Part shown: positions 53,801 to 64,000 of the stretch, in pieces
How the letters are laid out: every line of letters begins with the position of its first letter
How positions within the stretch are numbered: position 1 is the stretch's first letter
NCBI GenBank assembly: GCA_963969595.1
Contig: OZ018409.1
Coordinates: 34,547,282-34,611,281 of the forward strand
Direction of reading: 5' to 3'
Length of the DNA stretch: 64,000 nucleotides
Source: Neckera pumila
Taxonomy: Eukaryota > Streptophyta > Bryopsida > Hypnales > Neckeraceae
Translations under genes and position numbers: made by a program
The notes under the pieces: model-generated
The model's input: only the letters and a program-made list of their open reading frames with translations
Databases searched by the model: none
What the model was told of the DNA's origin: nothing

Positions 53801-56800
53801 GTGGAATCATCCTCAATTTGCACAGTGTAGTGCAACTTTCATCACATCAATAGCTTCTATCATTACGAATGTCTACACTGGTGTTGGGGATGCGAAGACA
53901 AGTCGCGCAGGAGGAGCTGCTGGTGCAGGGGCTCGCATGGCAGGGCCCCCTCCTGATGAATCTTCTATTTCAATGATTGTCGAAATGGGTTTCTCACGCT
54001 CCAGAGCGGAAGAAGCACTTCGTCGTGTTGGTGACAACAACGCAGAAATGGCAGTGGAGTGGCTATTCAGCCATCCCGAGGAGGCAGCACAGGTATGGGC
54101 TGATTTCAATCTATTGACCTTCGAACCTCGGTTGAATAACCTCCGATGGCTGCTTTTTCTTCTTCATTTTCATTCTGCGTAGCTTTTTTCAGTTCATTAG
54201 ATTTTTCAGATTGTCCGTGATCGTTGATTCCTTGTTTGCATACATATCTGCAGGAGGACGATGAGTTGGCTCGAGCATTAGCACTGTCATTGGGCAGTGA
54301 CGGTCCATCCAAAGAAGAATCAGCACCAGACAATCAGGATAAGGAATCTGCTGTCGATCACGAAGTCAGTCAAGTTCCTCCAGTTGAAGATATGCTTTTG
54401 ACATGCATGAATCTTCTCCAGAACACGGAAGCTGTTGCCTTCCCTCTTACAGATCTGCTGGTGACTATGTGCAACCGTAACAAGGGTCAGGACCGCACTC
54501 AAGTCATATCTTACTTGGTTCGACAGCTGAAAAGTTGCAAAGTAGACGGATCAATGACCGACCCATGTCCGCTATCAACCATTTCGCACACTCTTGCTTT
54601 AGTTTTGAGTGAAGACAGCACGGCCCGGGAGATTGCAGCAGAGAATGGAGCAGTGAGCATTGCATTAGACGTTCTTGAACAATTCACACCAGTGAAAACT
54701 TCTCTGAAGAACGAGATCCCTAAGTGGCTTACCGCTCTTTTGCTAGTTCTGGACCACATGTTGGTCTGCAAACTGAAGATTACTTCTGATCAACCCAGTG
54801 GGTCAGCAACTGCTGCTACCGCCAGCAACAGCATGGGCGTTAGTTCTGGTACGCCTTCAGCAGTGGAACAACTCTCTGAAGCTTTCAATATGCAGAAGGA
54901 AACTGCTGCGAGCCCGTTCGTTTCAGTACTTGGGAAACCATCTGGGTATATGTCAGAGGACGAGCAGAGAAGGGCTATGTCCGTGGCTGCCGGTTTTCTT
55001 CAGATGCAATTGCCATCTGCAACAGTTCAGGCTGTGCTGCAGCTATGTGCCCGGCTGACAAAGTCGTACCCTATTGCCTCTGCTTTCTTCGATTCAGGTG
55101 AGTAATTCATAGACAGTTCAACTGTGCATCTAGAAATTTGCAATTCTATGTTATGGCTTGTCTATGTCTGACTTTGCCAGCAGTTTCTTGTGCGGTTTTG
55201 GTATTATTCAGGAATATTTTCTTAACAATCTTTGCGCACAAGGATATGATCGCAAAATGATTTTGTATTTCAGGTGGTTTGGCTGCCCTTTTGAGACTTC
55301 CACGGAGCTGCTTATTTCCTGGATTCGATACGGTAGCTGCCGCTATCATCCGTCACCTCCTTGAGGATCCACAGACATTACAACAAGCAATGGAAACAGA
55401 AATTCGACACACCCTTATTACCACTCTGTCACGGCACAATGGTCGGGTTTCTCCTCGGATGTTCTTAACTGCAATGGCCCCAGTCGTGTCTCGTGATCCT
55501 GCCATATTCATGCAAGCTGCTTCTGTTGTTTGCCAACTAGAGACAGTTGGCGGTCGCCCCACAATTGTCCTGGCCAAAGAGAAGGAGAAGGAGAAGGAGA
55601 AAGAGAAAGACAAAGACAAGGATAAGGAGAAAGAAAAGGAGAAGGAGAAAGGACAGGAAAAAATTCCTGAGAAGCCAAGAAGTGTTGATCTAGATATGAG
55701 CACAAAAGTTCACGAATCCGGGAAGATTGCTAGGGGCCATCATCACAAGAAGGTCGTGCCCCACAGCTTCTCATTGGTCATTGACCAGTTATTAGACGTT
55801 ATTCTTCACTATCCTTCCGCTACTGTCGACCCTATCCATGAGAAGGAGGAAGATTTGTCATTAAAGGATAATAGCACTGCCATGGATGTAGATGACACAG
55901 AAGTGAAGGATAAAGGAAAGGGTAAGGTCGAGGACCTTGGAAGATCAAAATCAGAAGGCGATTCAGATATGTCAGAAAGTTCCGCAGCTTTAGCCAAAGT
56001 AACATTCATCCTTAGACTCATCACTGATATCATTCTAATGTACTCCTCGGCTGTGAGTGTGGTCCTTCGAAGGGACCTAGAGAGTAGTCAAGGAAGGGGT
56101 CCATCACAGGGTGGTGTAGAGGTTGTTGGTCACGGAGGTCTTCTCTACCACATTCTTCACAGGCTGCTTCCTTATCCTGGTGAGAAGGTCAACGATAAGG
56201 TGAATGAGGAAGAATGGAGAGAAAAGTTATCAGACAAGGCTGCCTATTTTGTGATGGCAGTTTGTGTGAGATCAGGAGAAGGCAGGAGAAGGGTTGTGGT
56301 GGAGATTGCACGTGCTCTTACTACTGCCTCGCCGACGTCAGCAGGACTTGATTCTGAGGGCTTAAAAGGTTTACAGTCCCCAAGCAGAAAAGTGCGGGCA
56401 TTTGTGGATCTTGTGAATTCTGTCCTTTCTTCTCATTCCCCCACTGGAGGTGCTCAGGCTCCTGGATTTTCACAGGACATGGCGAAGTCCATGATGGATG
56501 CGGGCATGGTCCAAGCACTTACTCGCACTCTTCAGGTAGTCCTCTTCATCCAACTCCCATGGCGCCCACATTCTCTTCAATTTGTATAATCATACCTCTT
56601 AGCGACTTTTATGTCTTATATTACAATTTTTACACTTAAGTTTGTGTTTTCTATATTGTAGACAGTACTGCACAAACTCCCATGCTGCCTAATCACCAGA
56701 CCCAGGTCTCGCAGGAGACTTTTATCGAAAATTTGCCTCCCAAGTTAACTGTTTAATCGCTTTTGGATGCAGGTAATCGACTTGGATCATCCCGATGCGC

Positions 56801-59800
56801 CCAAGCTTGTGAACTCTATATTGAAAGCCCTTGAAGCTCTTACAAGGGCAGCCAGCATGACAGAGCGTGCATATGGATCTGATGGGGCTGCTCCCAAAAA
56901 AGCTACTGAAGAGAGTACTGAACAGCCGGCACTTGAAACTGTTCTTGCTGAGACTGAAACCAGAGCAGATGATGGTGCTCAACCCCAGGCTAGGGACGAA
57001 ACAATGCGAGACTCCGTGCCTCAGGATACGTCAGTTCCAGAAGTGGGACCTTCGCTTCCTGTCAGTACAGAAATTGTGCGCGAGGAGCAGATGGAGCATG
57101 ACGACGGATTTGAGAGAGATCCTGCAGAAGAGGTACATGTTATGTTGGTTGTTGTGCACAGTCAACGATTTTAGCTGGATTTATCATGTGTAGAGTTCTG
57201 ACGTAGTGTGTGTTTTATTCTGTGCGTAATTGTGATTTTTAATCATGAATGTGCGTTGTCCTGTCTATAAAGAGTCCCTAGTCACTTCATATTTCATGTT
57301 CATTGTCTGAGTATTATTGCAAGTGACTCTAGTTATTTCAATATCGACATGCTGTGTGCTGCTCGCTGTTTACCAGAGAATTGTGTTTGTATAGGCTTGC
57401 CTTGAAGCAGAAGCTGAGGAAGAAGAGTTTATGCGCGAGGCAGCCGAAGATGCTGCCGAACTTGAAGATGCTGCTGTCATGCATTACAGGATGGAGCATG
57501 GACCAGATGACGAAATTGTGGATGAAGAGGATGAGGATGAGGAAGACATGGACGGTGACGAGGGGGAAGATGATGGGGAAGAAGAGGAAGAAGACGAAGA
57601 TGAAGATGACATGAATGGTGATGAAGGTATTAATCATTTATGTTTATTTTATTGCGTTTCCCGTAGTTTTAGTGTTAGCTCAGTTGCTACGGCAACGTGT
57701 GTTATCGTGTATGTTTTAGACACTAGGGTATATTCTAGCTTGTACTGCGAGGTCTTTAAGAGCTTCGAGAAAAAATATTTGTGACTGCTGTTACAAGGGT
57801 GACTTGCCGTTATGCTGTATGAGTTTCTTGAGCTGGTCTAAAATATTGGAATGAAATTTCATTAGACCGGGCAACAGCATCATGTGTGCCCTATTATGCG
57901 CGGTGGCTGACTTAGATGAAATATTCGATTATTTGTGTGTTGTATTTGTTTAATCTGCGTATTATCCTACCTTTTGAAGTTTGGTATGATAGACTTCTGC
58001 AGGCAGCTTGTTAATACCACTTGTAAATTTGGGTTCGTCCTGAATTTACAAAGATATGTTCATGGATGCAGGGGTACCGCACCTTTCACCACCTGACACT
58101 GATGTCGAGGATCACGAAGACAATGGTTTGGGTGATGAATATGAAGACATGGTTCAGGAGGAGGATGAGGATGAGGATGATGATTGGCGCGAAGACCGGG
58201 TCATTGAAGTCCGGTGGCGTGATGGCCTAACAGGTCTTAGCCATGTTCAGGTAACTATCAGTAGGATTTCCTCGAGTCAATGTAATTTGAATTTTGTATA
58301 AAATATGCTGTATCTGGCATTATGCGACTTAACCGGTATTTTTCTTCTAGTTCTTATCTTAACCATAGTTCAGGATGTAAAAGCTTCTAGTTGTCTCTTA
58401 GATTGTTTAGAAGACTGCCTCTGACTTTTTGGCGCTGAATTCTCACGTGGTGTCTTGAGGTATAAAGAATAGATGAATGTAGTTAATTAAGCTTGAATGA
58501 TTTTATGGGTAGTATTGCACCGATTTATTCTATTAGTGAAGGCCCAAAATTGGCGTCACTACGAAATATTTTTTGGCTGGAAATTTGCACAATGCAGAAC
58601 TGAAAATAGTGCGAATTTGGTAAATAAATGCACAAGCACTAATAGGATAAATCAGTCTAGTTAGAGAGTCGGTAATGCTGCATAATTGTGACCCTTGACC
58701 TTCTAGATTTAGTTGAAGCTAAGCATTGTATTTTCTATGCAGGTCTTGGGTCATACGGGTGCCAGTAATTTAGTTGATTTCCCAGGAGACCCTTTTCAAG
58801 GAATGAACATGGATGATGTTTTTGGATCTTTTCGAAGACCTGGAGGTAGCGACCGTCGGCGGACAGCAACCTACAGACCGTTCCCTGACCGACCGGGTGG
58901 TGAGCGTGGTGGTGCATTCCATCACCCATTACTTACCAGACCGTCTGCAACCCCAGGGGGTGGCGTCACTACTGCAATTGCAAGCAACTCGCTGTGGAAT
59001 AGCACCAGCAGTATCGTTCGGGACGCAGAGGCTATGCTTGGGGGCATTGGTGGGGGAGCCTTAGATGTTACTCACTTCTACATGTATGACGCGCCTATGA
59101 TCACTGAGCATACTGCAGAAGGTCTTTTTGGAGAGAGGGGGCTTGGAGGTGGTGCACCACCCCTTTTAGACTTCACAATGGACCCAGTGTACCTGATGGG
59201 TAGGCGGGGCGGTAGGACTGAGAGCCGTTTGAGTAGTTGGACAGACGATGGTCAACCACAAGCAGGCGCACAAGCTGCAGCCGTAGCGCAAGCTATTGAA
59301 GAGCAATTTATTGAACAGCTTCGTCTGCTTGTTCCCAGTGCCGAACCAGTGGCAGTCCAATCTCCCGCTGTGGCTGGAGAATCTGCTGAAGCGAGAGTTC
59401 CTGTTGCTGCGCGTAATATCGTTGAAGGAGATGACCCACAATTCCCTACCCCAATAGCTCAAAATACTATGGGTGAGCAGCCTGGTGAAGTAGCAGCCGA
59501 CCCACCCAGTGAGGGTGGTGTTGGGAGCACAGGGCGTGATGTGACTGGCAGGCTGGATAGTGGAAGCGCGACAGTAAACCAAAGCTCTGCTGACGTTGAT
59601 GTTCAAATGCAAGATGAAAGGAGTGAGCCTGTGGCTCGAGACACTGAGGCAAACAGCCAAGACAGTGGAGGAAGTGGGGCAACTGTTGGAGAGAGCCTCC
59701 GAAGTTTGGAAGTTGAGATAGGCAGCGCAGATGGTCATGATGAAGGAGATCGTCATCCTGGGCCAGAAAGGTTGGTTGCAGGTGAGTTGCAGCCTTCGAG

Positions 59801-62800
59801 TGGAGCTGAGAGGGTAACTAGTAGTTCCAGAAGATCAGAACAGGGAGGTGACATCGATGAAGATATGGAAGGTACAGGCACAGCTGGAAGCCATCAAGAA
59901 GGCGGAGGAAGTGCTGACGAGAGGCCATCTAATCGTAGTGGGGAGCAAGAGGTAGCACCAACTGCAGCAAGTGGTGCAGCTCAGGGCTCAAGAGATCCTG
60001 TTGAGAGACCTGACGCGAATATGAGTTCCATTGATCCTACTTTCCTCGAGGCTTTACCTGCTGACCTTCGTGCAGAGGTCCTTGCCTCTCAGCAAACACG
60101 AGCTGTGAGACCACCAAACCCTGCCCCTCCTGCACCACCAGAGGAAATTGACCCTGAGTTCCTTGCTGCGCTGCCTCCTGACATCCAAGCGGAGGTTTTA
60201 GCATCACAGCGTGCTCAGCGTGCAGTGATAGCTCAGACAATAGAGGGACAACCTGTGGAAATGGACAGTGCATCAATCATTGCCACCTTCCCAGCTGAAC
60301 TTCGTGAAGAGGTCAGATTCACGCCTGTTGACTATCACGGAGATCTGGATTTTTGTTTTTGTCCGACTTTAGCACTGTCTCTGTTGTGGAATTTTTATTT
60401 TCGTTCTCATAGATTCGGGGTTCGCTCGCTTGCACTCCTGCTCATGCTTTTCTGAAGTAAATCTTAACAGTTAATCGGTTTATCTTTCTACAGTCACATA
60501 GATGTGGTGAACGTTCTTCTGTGACAAGGGATTGACTTTGCATGTGTAACAGGTATTGTTGACCTCGTCAGAGGCTGTATTAGCTGCCTTGCCTCCAGCT
60601 CTTTTAGCTGAAGCTCAACTTCTACGTGAGAGGGCCATGAATCAGTATCAGGCAAGAGGTCTTTTTGGGGGTGCTACACATCGCATTACACACAGACGCA
60701 ATACGTTAGGAGTTGGAGCGGGAGCGGGAGCAGGGACCGGAACTATGGATCGAGGTCTGGGATCAGGGGCTGGACTTGTAGTAGGTCGGAGACCAGTTGC
60801 TCTCAGTAGCAACTCAAAAATGAAGGAAGCTGAAGGCAAGCCTCTTGTGGACACAGCTGCACTGAAAGCGTTGCTGCGTCTCCTAAGATTGGCACAGGTA
60901 TTTGTTCACGGGCTGTTCTGTGTGATGTTATTGAGTTCTTCAAACGTATGTTCCAGCACGAGGAATCTCTGTACATGGAAGTTCAGTACGAGCTTCTTTC
61001 ATGATCCCTTATGTGTTGATTTTGACCGGTTTTGAGTTTGTGTTGCAGCCTTTAGGGAAGGGCCTTCTTCAGCGACTGCTTCTAAATTTGTGTGCACATA
61101 GTGTGACACGCCTGACGCTGCTGCAGCTTTTGCTGGACATGTTACGCCCAGAAGCTGAGGGGATTTTAACAGGGGGCATATCTGCTGATGGTGCCCAATC
61201 TCAGCGCTTATACGGCTGTCAGTGGAATGTCGTCTATGCACGATCTCAGATGTCAGATGGTACTGTCCTCTTCTTCCACGTTGCGAGGATCGATATTATT
61301 GTTCATGTTGATTTTCTGATTAGAGGCATTGACTCCATGTTTATTCCAGCGAACCTCATCATGTTGTTTTGTTGCTTATTTTCTTGGTAAAGATGTTACA
61401 TCGTTATTTTTATTAAGTTTGTCCACTGATTTGAATTTAAAGTTTTGACTGAATACTTATTGAGTTCGTGTTTGACGAGATCGTTCCAGGAATTCCACCT
61501 TTGGTGTCACGGCGGGTGCTGGAGATCTTGACTTACCTTGCTCGCCACCATTCCTCTGTTGCTAATCTGCTCTTGTATTTGGAGCCATTAGCACAGTCCG
61601 CGTCAGCTTCCGTAGAGGTTTCTCCTCAGAAAGTCAAAGAAAAAGGGAAAGCCAAGATTGTTGAAGTTCCTGTAGATGAGAAGCGTAATGTGAAGGGAGA
61701 AAGCCCTCTCATATTACTTTTGAAACTGCTGAATCAGCCGCTCTACTCTCGAAGCAGTGCGCACTTGGAACAGGTATGGTTGGGAATTACATTTTTCTAA
61801 TCGCCACATTTTAATGTCTTTTAGGAACCTTTTTTTTTCCTAAAATCTGGCTTTCCTCTAAATTTCTACTGCAGGTGATGGGGTTGCTTGAAGTTGTTAC
61901 AAGCAATGCTGGAGCGAAAGCAGATTTGAAGGCCAAGGTGAAAGTTCTTGAACCTCGTTCTCAACCTGCAGGGACTGATGCAGCTGCTGTGGAAACCGCT
62001 CCAACTGCTATCACTCCACCTGCACCGTCGGGTGTAGAGGCCGAGACAGTTACGAGTATGGTTGATTCTCCGCAGCCTTACGTACATACCGAAGCTTCAA
62101 GACCTGATGCCTCGGGTGATGCCACTGATCCTTCTGAGGAGGAACTGGGGCATTCTACCTCTGGTTCAGGTCATAAATTTAATGCATCTGCTATCCTTGC
62201 CAACCTGCCTGAACCAGAGCTTCGGAATTTGTGCAAGCTTCTTGCTCAGGAAGGGTGAGTACCATACCCAACACTCTTTTCCTCATTTCTGCTTTACACT
62301 TAGCTGGATCAAATTTCTTTGCTTTTGCTTTTCCACTTCTGAAAACAAGGTGCGTTATGAGCCTGCCTCAACGACCCGATGTTTCGTCTTGTGCAGACTA
62401 TCAGATACAGCCTACCAGCGTGTTGCAGAGGTTTTAAAGAAACTCGCAACTGCAGCTCCAACCCATCGGCGACTATTTGTTGCTGAACTTGCCGTGGCTG
62501 CTAGGCATCTCAGTGGTCCTGCTGTGGATGAACTTGATCGATTAGGTGATGCAGATACTGTTGCTGTGAGCACAACTTCTATGGCTGGGGCCGCTCTTTT
62601 AAGGGTTCTTCAAGCTCTTAGTGCCCTTACCTCGGGTATTGGAAGCGCATCTGAACAGGATGCAGGAGGGGAAGAGAAAGAGCGGGAAGATGTGTTGTTG
62701 GTGAGGGATTTGAACGGAGGGTTGGAAATGCTTTGGCAGGGACTAAGTGTTTGTGTCGGGAAGATAGAAGGTCGACTTGGCAATTCGACGGCCCTCGGTG

Positions 62801-63867
62801 CTCCCTCTAGCAGTACTTCTTCTTTGCCTGCAGCTGTTGTTGGGCCAGGCCCTGGCAGCGTCGCGCCTCCCCTTCCATCAGGGACTCAGAAGCTGTTGCC
62901 TTTCGTGGAGGCATTCTTTGTGTTGTGTGAGAAATTTAAGACTGGCGCCTCTCAGTCTGGACAGAATGAACCGCACAGTGCGACAGCAAGTGAAATCAAG
63001 GAAGCGGAAGCTTCCCATTCGACAGACCTAAATTTCTCTCCACTGTCCCCTCGGTCACCACGGCACCCTCAAAAGGCCTTGAAATCGGACAGTGAGAAAA
63101 CCATGACTTTCATAAGGTTTGCTGACAAGCACCGGCGCTTGTTGAATGCTTTTGTGCGACAAAATCCTGGTTTGCTTGAAAAGTCACTTTGTCTCCTATT
63201 GAGAACTCCCCGGTTAATTGACTTCGATAACAAGCGAGCATATTTCCGATCTCGCATTCGGCAGCAACATGAGCAACAGCACTATTCTCCACTTCGTATC
63301 CATGTGAGACGGGCGTATGTGCTGGAAGATTCATATAACCAGCTGCGAATGAGGACCCCGGACGAGTTGAAGGGTCGTCTCACTGTTCAATTTCAAGGAG
63401 AGGAGGGTATTGATGCCGGTGGTTTAACCCGTGAATGGTATCAATTGCTTTCCCGCGTGACGTTCGACAAGGGTGCCCTTTTATTCACGACTGTCGGAAA
63501 CGAATCTACGTTTCAGCCGAATCCAAATTCAGTTTATCAAACAGAGCATCTGTCATACTTCAAGTTTGTTGGCCGAGTGGTAAGTCGTCTGTCTTGTGCT
63601 CTGATTTATCGAAGGAGTGCCGGTCCTTTGTGGTTTGTGGGGTTCTCAGACGAGTTCCTATCGTTTTTCTTTTCGTCACTAAACTTTGACTAAAATTCGT
63701 ACTTCGTATATTGGATCCAGGTTGCGAAGGCCCTCTTTGATGGACAACTCCTCGATGTATACTTCACACGATCTTTTTATAAACATATTCTGGGAGTGAA
63801 GGTGACTTATCACGATATAGAGGCCATTGATCCAGACTACTTCAAGAATTTGAAGTGGATCCTCGAG
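47864..63867 (+). CDS. UPL1/UPL2-like: UPL1/UPL2-type HECT E3 ubiquitin ligase (HUWE1/Tom1 family); 18 exons, 3' end beyond the right edge
   Basis: Giant HECT ligase that moves ubiquitin from an E2, via a cysteine, to substrates. Exons: 47864-47896, 49333-49428, 49533-49739, 50015-51351, 51490-52339, 52512-54092, 54254-55097, 55274-56535, 56773-57132, 57395-57626, 58072-58250, 58743-60311, 60553-60897, 61049-61259, 61490-61773, 61875-62254, 62397-63579, 63721-63867. All introns are GT-AG and every junction keeps frame, giving 3700 codons here. Order: [11 protein letters not shown] start, [12 protein letters not shown] near residue 50, DUF908/DUF913 armadillo-like region (about 100-800), UBA (1321-1368), UIM (1369-1386), Lys/Glu repeat (~1750), acidic region (~2200-2320), ubiquitin-binding motifs (~2757-2875), HECT start (~3580). 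The HECT catalytic Cys lies beyond the window. Arabidopsis UPL1/UPL2 are about 3660-3680 residues; this protein would be somewhat longer. No frameshift or internal stop was seen. Confidence 0.96.
47897..49332 (+). other. UPL intron 1 (1436 bp)
   Basis: GTAAGT donor straight after codon 11 and a GTGTGGCAG acceptor. It is the longest intron of the gene by far and is G/T-rich near its 5' end, unlike the AT-rich introns of the dynein gene. A long first intron right after a short coding exon is common in plant housekeeping genes and can raise expression; that role is inference. No other gene seen inside. Confidence 0.85.
49333..52339 (+). other. UPL exons 2-5: N-terminal region with DUF908 and DUF913
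   Basis: Residues 12-841. [11 protein letters not shown] and [11 protein letters not shown] open the conserved N-terminus. [16 protein letters not shown] and RIRFARAF belong to the DUF908 helical repeats, and [20 protein letters not shown] to DUF913. In HUWE1 these armadillo-like repeats build the ring-shaped scaffold that presents substrates to the HECT domain. Exons 4 and 5 split an Arg codon (TTTAG/G). Confidence 0.9.
53949..54305 (+). other. UPL UBA domain and adjacent UIM (split by intron 6)
   Basis: The end of exon 6 encodes a [23 protein letters not shown], then [16 protein letters not shown], with the conserved MGF loop. After a 161-bp intron, exon 7 opens with [15 protein letters not shown], a ubiquitin-interacting motif with the invariant Ala and Ser. 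Both bind ubiquitin, and the pair occupies the same position in HUWE1 and plant UPL1/2. Confidence 0.93.
55576..55653 (+). repeat. Coding purine repeat: Lys-Glu/Lys-Asp tract in UPL
   Basis: AAGGAGAAGGAGAA-type repeats encode alternating KE and KD pairs at residues ~1750-1776 of the ligase, in exon 8. It is probably a flexible charged linker or single alpha-helix and is likely to vary in length between individuals by slippage. The frame is maintained. Confidence 0.85.
57395..58250 (+). other. UPL exons 10-11: highly acidic segment
   Basis: Almost continuous Asp/Glu over residues ~2215-2310, split by a 445-bp intron inside a Gly codon (G/GG). Exon 10 is taken to start at 57395 (ATAG acceptor), because that keeps phase 0; the nearer GCAG at about 57410 does not. 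HUWE1 and plant UPL1/2 carry an acidic stretch at the same place, thought to lie near the substrate ring opening. Confidence 0.88.
58522..58653. repeat. Inverted repeat in UPL intron 11
   Basis: 17-bp arms GATTTATTCTATTAGTG (58522-58538) and CACTAATAGGATAAATC (58637-58653), one mismatch, 98 bp apart. The arms resemble the CACTAATAG ends of the elements in the dynein introns but point outwards, so this is not a complete CACTA element. Confidence 0.6.
60027..60640 (+). other. UPL ubiquitin-binding motif (UBM-type) cluster
   Basis: [20 protein letters not shown] and [20 protein letters not shown] are two consecutive motifs with the Leu-Pro core. A third, more diverged pair ([12 protein letters not shown] / [13 protein letters not shown]) is split by intron 12, which has a less usual GTCAGA donor. 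Equivalent motifs occur in HUWE1 and plant UPL1/2 and bind ubiquitin. Confidence 0.88.
63361..63867 (+). other. N-terminal part of the UPL HECT domain
   Basis: Residues ~3579-3700. [32 protein letters not shown], then [22 protein letters not shown] and [14 protein letters not shown] are the canonical opening of the HECT N-lobe. The E2-binding part of the N-lobe and the C-lobe with the catalytic Cys would be encoded to the right of this window. Intron 17 falls between VGRV and VAKAL. Confidence 0.95.
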
Positions 63868-64000
63868 GTATTCTCTTTCTTGTACTCGAGTTTTTTTCCT
63901 TGTTGAGCACGGTGGGGCTCAAAACGTTTTCATTTCATTTGTAATTTATAGTAGTCTTTATTTTATCTTTTCAAGGTCTTTTACATATCCCTTCAATTGA
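63868..64000 (+). other. UPL intron 18, start only
   Basis: Begins GTATTC after WILE and reaches the window edge without an obvious acceptor that restores the HECT frame. Confidence 0.7.

Noticed and set aside
59166..59756. 196-codon minus-strand frame
   Set aside because: Antisense shadow of UPL exon 12, a low-complexity acidic region that leaves opposite frames open.
1..64000. tRNA, rRNA, LTR retrotransposon or reverse transcriptase genes
   Set aside because: I looked for conserved tRNA arms, rRNA cores, and RT or integrase motifs and saw none; short or diverged copies could have been missed.

Overview
This is a nuclear window from a eukaryote, most likely a streptophyte (green plant lineage) that makes flagellated sperm. 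Two large protein-coding genes are arranged head to head. Most of the remaining DNA is AT-rich and repeat-rich. On the right, a plant UPL1/UPL2-type (HUWE1/Tom1 family) HECT ubiquitin ligase gene runs rightwards from 47864 and leaves the window inside its HECT domain. On the left, the 5' part of an axonemal (inner-arm type) dynein heavy chain gene runs leftwards from an ATG at 36075 and leaves the window at the left edge. The dynein exons are short (77-441 bp) and widely scattered; I found them by reading the minus strand for family motifs flanked by GT/AG sites with matching phase. Plants with non-motile sperm, such as flowering plants and conifers, have lost axonemal dyneins. The pair therefore points to a bryophyte, lycophyte, fern, cycad/Ginkgo or charophyte; the sequence does not let me choose among them.

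Layout. 1-1803: dynein intron running off the left edge, with one TIR element. 1804-3228: dynein exons 7 and 6, with a second copy of that element between them. 3229-29037: a single intron of about 25.8 kb. It is filled with dispersed repeats, CACTA-type elements, a (AAAC)63 microsatellite inside a composite direct/inverted repeat, a (TTTA)n tract and a less AT-rich island at about 23.2-24.0 kb. 29038-36075: dynein exons 5 to 1. 36076-47330: an intergenic spacer of degenerate tandem families (37.1-40.35 kb, 41.5-45.5 kb, 45.85-46.85 kb), ending in a ~220 bp direct duplication just upstream of the ligase gene. 47330-64000: the ligase 5' UTR, a 1.4 kb first intron and 18 coding exons with 101-492 bp introns. 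The 18 exons join in frame to about 3700 codons.

The two genes have no obvious joint pathway: one builds the sperm flagellum motor and the other is a general ubiquitin ligase. The most notable observations are the dynein gene reconstructed across a giant intron, a phase problem at its exon 6/7 junction that coincides with the edge of a dispersed repeat, and the inverted-repeat family that carries AAAC/TTTG tails. All family comparisons are from memory, not from a computed alignment.
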